Below are positions 1 to 4,681 of a DNA stretch of 7,729 nt, piece by piece; position 1 is the stretch's first letter, and every line of letters begins with the position of its first letter. The translations under genes and the position numbers were made by a program. A model generated the notes under the pieces. It ran no database searches. It was not told where the DNA came from and saw only the letters and a list, made by a program, of their open reading frames with translations. The DNA is taken from the NCBI GenBank assembly GCA_023388315.1, contig JAEWGM010000007.1, forward strand, positions 1 to 7,729, in the 5' to 3' direction. The stretch comes from Bacteroidota bacterium. Its GTDB lineage: Bacteria; Bacteroidota; Bacteroidia; Bacteroidales; Dysgonomonadaceae.

Positions 1-30
1 CTCCCGGGTTAGATGTTCTTTCTTTTTCAT
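1..30 (-). CDS. IS30-family transposase, N-terminal fragment cut by window edge
   Basis: Only ten codons are visible, reading M-K-K-K-E-H-L-T-R-E from position 30 leftwards with no stop before the edge. The H-L-T-x-E start is typical of IS30-family transposases, where it opens the N-terminal helix-turn-helix that binds the terminal repeats; the DDE catalytic domain would lie outside the window. A -7-like box TACTTTTG ends 10 nt upstream of the ATG, so the leader would be only a few nucleotides. The identification leans heavily on the terminal repeat at 99-125, because ten residues alone would not be enough. Whether the gene is intact cannot be judged. Confidence 0.6.
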   Translation of the reverse strand, partial: MKKKEHLTRE

Positions 31-39
31 TTTACAACA

Positions 40-47
40 CAAAAGTA
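40..47 (-). promoter_or_regulatory. Putative -7 box of the transposase promoter
   Basis: On the minus strand the bases read TACTTTTG, an exact match to the Bacteroidota -7 consensus TAnnTTTG. No good TTTG -33 element is seen at the expected spacing. The box lies between the palindrome at 61-90 and the transposase start at 30, which is where a promoter inside an insertion sequence is expected. Confidence 0.4.
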
Positions 48-60
48 GGATTTTTGACCT

Positions 61-90
61 AAAGATAGAAGGATGCATCCTTCTATCTTT
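61..90. repeat. Perfect 30-bp palindrome inside the IS end
   Basis: The left half AAAGATAGAAGGATG is followed directly by its exact reverse complement. As RNA it would form a 13-bp stem with a TGCA loop. It is flanked by T-rich sequence on the plus strand and by a short T run on the minus strand, so it can act as a terminator in either direction. Its position between the IS terminus and the transposase promoter suggests it blocks transcription entering from the neighbouring gene, a known device in insertion sequences. It could also be a protein-binding site. Confidence 0.7.
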
Positions 91-98
91 TTCTATTT

Positions 99-125
99 GT
101 GTTGCATTTACTAATTGAACTTACA
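99..125 (-). repeat. Terminal inverted repeat of the IS30-family element (one end)
   Basis: On the minus strand the terminus begins with TGTA at 125 and contains the blocks TTCAATT and GCAAC in the order and spacing I recall for IS30. The partner repeat is outside the window, so the exact inner boundary is not fixed. Confidence 0.6.
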
Positions 126-156
126 AAAGGGATTGGCATTAAAATCCCATCCCTTT
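126..156 (-). terminator. Hairpin terminator after the isomerase/epimerase-like gene
   Basis: On the minus strand AAAGGGAT (156-149) pairs with ATCCCTTT (133-126). Two further G-C pairs lie inside a single mismatch, leaving a loop of about 9 nt, and the stem is followed by a short T run. It begins 32 nt after the stop of the gene at 188-1087 and would end the minus-strand transcript. Its foot touches the IS end at 125. Confidence 0.6.
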
Positions 157-187
157 CCTGAAAATATTATTGGTGCGATACAACTGT

Positions 188-1087
188 TTATTTGTAGCTG
201 TCTTCTACAAAAGCGGCATCATTTAAATAGTTGTAGCTTTCTTTTACACCTTCAAACGGTGTTCCGGTATAGCGTTCCACCTCTACGATAAGGTATTTGG
301 CACCCGATTTATTGATGTTGTTGAAAATATTCTCAAAATTTACTTTTCCGCTTCTGCCTAATTCTGTTTCATCTTTAATGTGCAGATGCTCAAAACGATC
401 GGGATAAGTGTTGAAATAATCTACCGGGTCTTTTCCACCTTCAACCACCCAATACACGTCCATTTGGAAGAACACTTTCGATGGATCGGTATTTTTCAAC
501 ATATAATCATACATCAACTCGCCTTCAATTTCGGTAAACTCAAAATTGTGGTTGTGATAGCCATAACGCATGCCCGCTGCATTACATTTTTCGCCAATTT
601 GATTGTAATAATCGCAATAAGCTTTCAAGTCGGCCAGCGTTTTTGGCGTAGGCATCCAAGGCGTTACAATGTATTTCATTCCGGCATCTTTATGTGCCTG
701 AATGGCGGTGTCCCACCAAGCCCAAGTTTCGTCCCAGTTAGTTTCGCCGGGGTTGTCAGCCAAAGGCCTTCCGGTGTGAGAAGAGAGAACCTCCATTCCG
801 GCATCTTCGATGGATTTTTTGAAATCGGCAGGCGACATTCCGTAGAATTGGCCATCGTTATAACCCGCGGCTTCAACACCGGTGTAGCCCATTTTGGCTA
901 CCGAGTCGATGGTGGCTTGATAATTTGCCGAAATATCGTCTCTAACGGAATACAATTGTAGATAGATGTCTTTTTTTCCTACGGCCGAATCTGCATCAGC
1001 CGCGTTGTTGTTTTTTTGGCCTTGTGTGCAACTTGCAAGTGAAAGCGCGCTCACAAAAAGCGCCATTAATAAAATTGTTTTTTTCAT
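188..1087 (-). CDS. Sugar-phosphate isomerase/epimerase-like TIM-barrel lipoprotein
   Basis: This is a 299-residue protein of the xylose-isomerase-like TIM-barrel superfamily (AP_endonuc_2), whose members isomerise, epimerise, hydrate or dehydrate sugars with a bound metal. Residues 1-19 are a signal peptide ending in the lipobox L-A-S-C with Cys20, followed by a polar linker to about 38, so it should be a lipid-anchored envelope protein. Family signatures are LQLYSVRDD (43-51), SSHTG (102-106), YHNHNFEF (177-184), QMDVYW (208-213), HLHIKD (234-239) and IVEVER (267-272). Likely metal ligands are Glu183, Asp210, His236 and Glu269, inferred from family pattern. Length is normal for one barrel plus signal. 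It lies 82 nt downstream of the DUF1080 gene on the same strand, with a hairpin between. In similar Bacteroidota clusters this family acts on 3-keto-sugar intermediates, for example by hydrating the unsaturated product. The exact reaction is not determinable here; an inositol- or hexulose-epimerase role is the main alternative. Confidence 0.85.
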   Translation of the reverse strand: MKKTILLMALFVSALSLASCTQGQKNNNAADADSAVGKKDIYLQLYSVRDDISANYQATIDSVAKMGYTGVEAAGYNDGQFYGMSPADFKKSIEDAGMEVLSSHTGRPLADNPGETNWDETWAWWDTAIQAHKDAGMKYIVTPWMPTPKTLADLKAYCDYYNQIGEKCNAAGMRYGYHNHNFEFTEIEGELMYDYMLKNTDPSKVFFQMDVYWVVEGGKDPVDYFNTYPDRFEHLHIKDETELGRSGKVNFENIFNNINKSGAKYLIVEVERYTGTPFEGVKESYNYLNDAAFVEDSYK

Positions 1088-1111
1088 TGTTGTGTTTTTA
1101 TTTGAAAGTAA

Positions 1112-1149
1112 AAAAAGAGTATTAAGTTATTCAAAATAATACTCTTTTT
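1112..1149 (-). terminator. Hairpin with T tract between the DUF1080 and isomerase-like genes
   Basis: AAAAAGAGTATTA (1112-1124) pairs perfectly over 13 bp with 1137-1149, around a 12-nt loop. On the minus strand the stem runs into seven T residues, the form of an intrinsic terminator, 20 nt after the stop of the DUF1080 gene. The stem is AT-rich, so termination may be partial. If the three minus-strand genes share a transcript, it would lower expression of the last gene. No convincing promoter is seen between it and the start at 1087; TACTTTCA is a poor match. Confidence 0.65.
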
Positions 1150-1169
1150 ATTTTTTAAATGGTTATTTC

Positions 1170-1946
1170 TTAATCTAACACTTTCAGTTTGATGTTTCTG
1201 AACCAAACATCGTCGCCGTGGTCTTGAAGGCCGATGTAACCTTCTTGGTTATCGCCACCTGCATTTAAGAAGTTTGGCCAATCTCTAAATTTACTGTTGG
1301 CAACCATGTCTTTCCATGCGTCTGTCCACAAGTGGTATTCCACAACGTTTTCACCGTTTTGCATGTGAATAACGGTTCCTCTGTAAACCATAATACCTCC
1401 GGTATTCCATTCTCCGGCCGGTTTTGAGTTTTGAGGAACAGCGGGAACTAAGTCATACAACGACGCAGATTGACGGTTACCGTCTTTTCCTAAGCGAGCA
1501 TCGGGGTGCTTCACGTTATCAAGGATTTGATACTCGGGAGAAGACTCATAGATGGGTCTGCCTTCTACCTCTTGTCCCAAATAGAACACACCACTATTGC
1601 CGCCTTCTGAAACTTTCCACTCAAAAGTGAGTTCAAAATTTTTGAATTTGCGGTCGTAGATGATGTCGCCACCGTCTTTCGCGCCGGCTTCGCCCATACC
1701 CGATCCGTTAATTTTAATGGCTCCGTCTTCAATGGTCCAAGCCGAAGGAATATCGCTGCGGTTGTATCCGCGCCATCCGTCGAACGTTTTACCGTCGAAG
1801 AGGGTAATCCAACCTTCATCCTCAACTTGCACGTTTTCCGTGTCAGTTGCATCGGTAGTGTTAGATTGTTTGTTTGTGTTTGTGCAAGATGAAAATACCA
1901 TTGCAGAAGAAACTAAAATGCTTAATACTAAAAAAACTTTTTTCAT
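1170..1946 (-). CDS. DUF1080 (3-keto-disaccharide hydrolase family) lipoprotein
   Basis: This 258-residue protein has a signal peptide and lipobox F-S-S-C with Cys21, then a Thr/Asn/Asp-rich linker to about 44. The remainder is a single DUF1080 domain (Pfam PF06439), a concanavalin-like beta-sandwich. Recognisable blocks are LFDGKTFDGWRGY (49-61), GGDIIYDRKFKNFELTFEWK (92-111), GNSGVFY (116-122), PEYQILDN (137-144), SLYDL (162-166), EWNTGGIMVYRGTVIHMQNG (179-198) and GYIGLQDHGDDVWFRNIKLK (236-255). The family is annotated as cleaving 3-keto-glycosides, and members are reported to act by elimination rather than classical hydrolysis. The upstream gene encodes a Gfo/Idh/MocA oxidoreductase that could make the 3-keto substrate, and the downstream gene encodes a sugar isomerase-like barrel, so a three-step envelope pathway is likely. 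The glycan substrate cannot be told from sequence. No truncation is seen. Confidence 0.9.
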   Translation of the reverse strand: MKKVFLVLSILVSSAMVFSSCTNTNKQSNTTDATDTENVQVEDEGWITLFDGKTFDGWRGYNRSDIPSAWTIEDGAIKINGSGMGEAGAKDGGDIIYDRKFKNFELTFEWKVSEGGNSGVFYLGQEVEGRPIYESSPEYQILDNVKHPDARLGKDGNRQSASLYDLVPAVPQNSKPAGEWNTGGIMVYRGTVIHMQNGENVVEYHLWTDAWKDMVANSKFRDWPNFLNAGGDNQEGYIGLQDHGDDVWFRNIKLKVLD

Positions 1947-1971
1947 AATTTATTCTTTTTTTATTTAAACT

Positions 1972-2039
1972 ATTTCTCAAAAAAGAGAAATCAGATATCA
2001 GGCTCCACGTTGTTTTCACCACGTATTGGCCTGATATCT
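1972..2039 (-). terminator. Tandem hairpins between the oxidoreductase and DUF1080 genes
   Basis: AGATATCAGGC (1993-2003) pairs perfectly with GCCTGATATCT (2029-2039). A few more pairs (ACGT with ACGT) may form inside the 25-nt loop. On the minus strand this stem is followed by a T-rich stretch that itself forms a second small hairpin, ATTTCTC/GAGAAAT (1972-1978 with 1985-1991) around six T residues. The pair sits 18 nt after the oxidoreductase stop. It may terminate partially, or protect the 3' end of a processed mRNA. Confidence 0.5.
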
Positions 2040-2057
2040 AATATCTGCATTCATAAC

Positions 2058-3527
2058 TTATGGCATTGCAGGCAATTTCCAACCGTTATGATATTCGTGT
2101 TTGATCATTTCGTTGGCATACGCGATGGCGTTCACCGGCTCTGACCAAGTTTTGTCGAATGTGGGGTGTCCGTCGGTAATTTTGAAACCGTCTTCAACAA
2201 TGGTTCTGATGGTTGCATCGCTTGGGATGTTGGTGAATTTCATATTTTCACCGTCCCAATGAAGCTCTTGGTTCAAGCTTTGTAACCTTACGGCAAGAAC
2301 ACCCATTACCACCATTTCGTTGAATGGGCCGGCCTCTGAGAAAGGCGACGCGGTTTCAACGCGGTTTGCAGGGCTTTCTTTACATGCGCGCACCCAGTCC
2401 ATTTCGTGAGAAAGTGTCACTTCGCGTTGTGTTTTTGGCGAGTTGGGTTTTCTACCCGATACCAACCACGGATTTACTCCGTAGCAACCACAAATGAGCG
2501 TGTCTTTGGTTCCGTGGAAAATAACGCCACCACCTTGGTCGTTCAGATTTTTTCCTGCGGGAACGCCTTCGGGGCGGAAGGGCTGCAAACCACCGTCGTA
2601 CCAAGTAACTTCCACTTCAGGCATATTTACTTTTGGTAAATTTTGACGAGCGGGAAACGTATATTTCACCATTTGCGCGTGCGGTGCACAATCCGTTAAA
2701 AGCATAGTGGAGGAACCTTGCACTTTTGTTGGATATCCTAAGTTGAGGCCTTTGAAAACAGGGTGTAAAATGTGGCAAGCCATATCGCCTAACGCTCCGG
2801 TTCCAAAATCCCACCATCCGCGCCAGTTCCAGGGATGATAAATTTCGTTGAACGGACGTTTTGGTGCCGGGCCGATAAACAAATCCCAATCCAAGGTAGA
2901 GGGTACGGGATGTGCTTCTTTCGGCGTCATTAAGCCTTGCGGCCAAATGGGCCTGTCGGTAAAGGTTTCCACTTTAGTAACTTCACCTATTTGTCCATCG
3001 CGAATCCAGTCAACTACCTGGCGCACGCCGGCGTATGAAGAACCTTGGTTCCCCATGCTGGTGGCTACTTTATATTTTTCAGCTAATTTGGTCAATAAAC
3101 GCGATTCATACACACTGTGTGTCAATGGTTTTTGCACGAAAACGTGTTTTCCCATTGTCATAGCGTCGGCAGTAATAATGGCGTGCGTGTGGTCGGATGT
3201 TGCCACCACCACCGCGTCAATTGTTTTGCCCAACTCATCGTACATTTTACGATAGTCGTAGTATTTTTTCGCTTTCGGGAAATGATCGAAGACACGTTGG
3301 CTGTATTTCCAGTCTACATCACAAAGGCCTACGATATTTTGGCTTTCTAAGTTTCTTAGGTTAGCGAAACCCATTCCGCCAACACCCACTCCGGCAATAT
3401 TTAATTTATCGCTCGGAGCCATGTAACCCATACTCTTACCAAGTACCGATGAGGGTACAACAGTTAATCCGGCAGCCGCGAACGCGCCTGTGCGAATGAA
3501 CTTTCTTCTTGACATTTTTGATGACAT
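2058..3527 (-). CDS. Tat-exported Gfo/Idh/MocA family NAD(P)-dependent oxidoreductase
   Basis: The protein has 489 residues. The N-terminus has a twin-arginine signal, S-R-R-K-F-I-R (6-12), followed by a hydrophobic A/G/V-rich stretch to about 30, so it should fold with its cofactor in the cytoplasm and be exported. The Rossmann domain shows AGVGVGGMG (45-53) and an acidic residue after strand 2 (Asp70 in GLCDVD), favouring NAD over NADP. HVFVQKPLTHS (128-138) corresponds to the family EKP motif, with Gln in place of Glu but the key Lys133 kept; this variant is common in Bacteroidota members. The C-terminal substrate domain has GALGDMACHILHP (244-256), in which Asp248 and His252 match the usual substrate-site pair. 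Length is normal for the exported subfamily. It is the first gene of the minus-strand block, followed by the DUF1080 and isomerase-like genes. A role in C3 oxidation of a glycoside fits. ATG at 3527 is chosen; Met5 (3515) is an alternative start that still keeps the Tat motif. Confidence 0.9.
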   Translation of the reverse strand: MSSKMSRRKFIRTGAFAAAGLTVVPSSVLGKSMGYMAPSDKLNIAGVGVGGMGFANLRNLESQNIVGLCDVDWKYSQRVFDHFPKAKKYYDYRKMYDELGKTIDAVVVATSDHTHAIITADAMTMGKHVFVQKPLTHSVYESRLLTKLAEKYKVATSMGNQGSSYAGVRQVVDWIRDGQIGEVTKVETFTDRPIWPQGLMTPKEAHPVPSTLDWDLFIGPAPKRPFNEIYHPWNWRGWWDFGTGALGDMACHILHPVFKGLNLGYPTKVQGSSTMLLTDCAPHAQMVKYTFPARQNLPKVNMPEVEVTWYDGGLQPFRPEGVPAGKNLNDQGGGVIFHGTKDTLICGCYGVNPWLVSGRKPNSPKTQREVTLSHEMDWVRACKESPANRVETASPFSEAGPFNEMVVMGVLAVRLQSLNQELHWDGENMKFTNIPSDATIRTIVEDGFKITDGHPTFDKTWSEPVNAIAYANEMIKHEYHNGWKLPAMP

Positions 3528-3627
3528 ACGCTTTTTTTTAAAGTTTAATTTTGTTGTTAATTATTCTCTTAATTGTTGTATAATAAAGATTTGATTGTTC
3601 TTGTTTTAGGAAATTGCAAGTTATAAA

Positions 3628-3679
3628 TTGTACTTTTTACACTAAAAACGCTCTTAATTTAAATGTAAAAGTAGTACAA
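3628..3679. repeat. Inverted repeat next to the oxidoreductase promoter
   Basis: TTGTAC followed by TTTTTAC (3628-3640) is mirrored by GTAAAAGTAGTACAA (3665-3679). Twelve base pairs form, with a small internal bulge, around a 24-nt spacer. The outer arm overlaps the minus-strand -7 box at 3677-3684, so it may be a two-site operator, or a hairpin at the 5' end of the transcript. AT-rich sequence produces such repeats by chance fairly often, so confidence is limited. Confidence 0.35.
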
Positions 3680-3684
3680 AAATA
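3677..3684 (-). promoter_or_regulatory. Putative -7 box for the oxidoreductase/DUF1080/isomerase block
   Basis: The minus strand reads TATTTTTG, an exact TAnnTTTG match. A -33 TTTG is not clear, only T-rich sequence. The resulting leader would be about 140 nt before the ATG at 3527. The box lies directly beside a plus-strand match (TAATTTTG, 3686-3693), forming a small imperfect palindrome of two opposed boxes. Confidence 0.4.
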
Positions 3685-3827
3685 TTAATTTTGAAAGATA
3701 AAATAAAAATAAAGTTGTTATTTAAGACAAAAAGAAAGTTTTGTATTCATAAAACTTACGGAAGCCTATCAATTTAATTAGGAACATTTAAATACAACTC
3801 CTTACAACGTTTGTAAAATCTTTTCAT

Positions 3828-3835
3828 TAATTTTG
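3828..3835 (+). promoter_or_regulatory. Putative -7 box upstream of the MBL-fold hydrolase gene
   Basis: TAATTTTG matches the Bacteroidota -7 consensus and ends 16 nt before the ATG at 3852. The nearest TTTG upstream (3810-3813) is only 14 nt away, shorter than the usual spacing, so the -33 element is weak. An alternative box of identical sequence lies at 3686-3693. Confidence 0.4.
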
Positions 3836-3851
3836 CTTTAAAAATCAATTT

Positions 3852-4634
3852 ATGTTTAAGTTTCATATTATTGAATCGGGTTATTTTTTGGGCGACGGCG
3901 GAGCGATGTTTGGCCCGGTTCCGAAAAAATATTGGTCGGCAAAATACAAGGTCGATGAAAACAATATGTGCGAAATGTCGCTGCGCTGTTTGTTTATTGA
4001 AACAGAGGACAGGCGCATTTTGGTGGACACGGGGCTGGGCGATAAACATTTATCGAAACTGAAATTCTTCCGTCCTTACAACTTGAAAAGCATCCCCGAT
4101 GAGATTATGAAAATTGGCTATAAACCCGAAGAGGTAACCGATGTGATTCTCACCCATTTGCATTTCGACCACTGTGGGGCTAGCACGGTTTTAAATGAAA
4201 ATAACCAAGCGGTTCCCACGTTTCCCAACGCGACGTATTGGCTGAGTTTGGCGCAATGGAAAAACTACAGAAACCCTTCGTTATTTGAAAAAGGTTCGTT
4301 TTTTGCCGACAACATTGAACCGATTTACGATGCCGGACAATTACAATTTGTGATGGAAGACAAGGAGTTAACCAAAGGCATTAAAATGGAATTGTATGAC
4401 GGGCACACACCGGGGCAAATTGTGGTCTTGCTCGATACCGACGAAGGAAATTACGCCTTTCCGGGCGATGTGGTCCCTACCTCGTTGAATTTGCAACTTT
4501 CATGGCTATCGGCCTACGACAATAGCGTGGTGATAGCGATGGAAGAAAAAAAACGTTTTCTGGATAAAGCCAAAAAAGACCAACGTACGCTCATTTTTTA
4601 TCACGATGCATATACGCCAATGGCGAAAGTATAA
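3852..4634 (+). CDS. MBL-fold metallo-hydrolase
   Basis: This 260-residue protein of the metallo-beta-lactamase fold has no signal peptide, so it is probably cytoplasmic. The zinc-binding signature is complete: HLHFDH (102-107, giving His102, His104, Asp106, His107), then His185 in DGHTPGQ, Asp206 in FPGDVVP, and His251 in FYHDAY. The early VDTGLGDKH (58-66) is the usual strand and loop before the first motif. The layout, with GGAMFGPVPKKYW near the N-terminus (16-28), resembles the lactonase/esterase-like branch (AHL-lactonase relatives) rather than true beta-lactamases. The substrate is unknown. A ring-opening lactonase would fit beside a sugar-oxidising gene set, but it is on the opposite strand and there is no direct evidence. 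Start at 3852 is the first ATG after the promoter-like box. The S9-like hydrolase gene follows after 47 nt and is probably cotranscribed. Confidence 0.85.
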   Translation: MFKFHIIESGYFLGDGGAMFGPVPKKYWSAKYKVDENNMCEMSLRCLFIETEDRRILVDTGLGDKHLSKLKFFRPYNLKSIPDEIMKIGYKPEEVTDVILTHLHFDHCGASTVLNENNQAVPTFPNATYWLSLAQWKNYRNPSLFEKGSFFADNIEPIYDAGQLQFVMEDKELTKGIKMELYDGHTPGQIVVLLDTDEGNYAFPGDVVPTSLNLQLSWLSAYDNSVVIAMEEKKRFLDKAKKDQRTLIFYHDAYTPMAKV

Positions 4635-4637
4635 ACC

Positions 4638-4667
4638 CAACTCAACTCAACTCAACTCAACTCAACT
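4638..4667 (+). repeat. Six tandem CAACT units upstream of the S9-like hydrolase
   Basis: Six exact copies of the pentamer CAACT run from 4638 to 4667, in the 47-nt gap between two plus-strand genes and ending 14 nt before the ATG at 4682. The unit is not a multiple of three and lies outside coding sequence, so copy-number slippage would change spacing but not frame. The RNA lacks G and cannot fold, giving an open leader ahead of the start codon. Confidence 0.9.
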
Positions 4668-4681
4668 TAAATCAACAAAAA

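Larger units (their letters stand above)
1..125 (-). mobile_element. IS30-family insertion sequence, transposase-proximal end (partial)
   Basis: The element continues past the left edge. Read on the minus strand from 125, it starts TGTAAGTTCAATTAGTAAAT and goes on into GCAACAC. This closely resembles the terminus of IS30 as I remember it (TGTA..TTCAATT.GT.AA.GCAAC), so 99-125 is called as the terminal inverted repeat. Further in come a perfect palindrome (61-90), a TACTTTTG -7 box (40-47) and an ATG at 30. The peptide from that ATG, MKKKEHLTRE, matches the usual N-terminus of Bacteroidota IS30 transposases (K-H-L-T-x-E-Q-R-Y). Terminus and peptide were recognised independently and lie at a sensible distance of 95 nt, which makes the call fairly firm. 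The other end and the target duplication are outside the window. Confidence 0.72.
3528..3851. other. 324-nt divergent intergenic region without a gene
   Basis: This very AT-rich spacer separates the minus-strand sugar genes from the plus-strand block. It holds a minus-strand -7 box at 3677-3684 and plus-strand -7 boxes at 3686-3693 and 3828-3835. An inverted repeat has arms at 3628-3640 and 3665-3679. No open frame with recognisable coding character, tRNA or conserved RNA is seen. Confidence 0.6.

Noticed and set aside
380..961. 193-codon open frame on the plus strand opposite the isomerase-like gene
   Set aside because: It is fully antisense to a well-supported gene, its translation shows no recognisable domain, and no promoter precedes it; it is a coding shadow.
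2848..3255. 135-codon plus-strand frame opposite the oxidoreductase gene
   Set aside because: The opposite strand encodes clear Gfo/Idh/MocA motifs across the whole stretch, and the frame itself has no family features.
4638..4667. CAACT units as a CRISPR or attachment site
   Set aside because: They are directly adjacent pentamers without spacers, so they are a simple tandem repeat.
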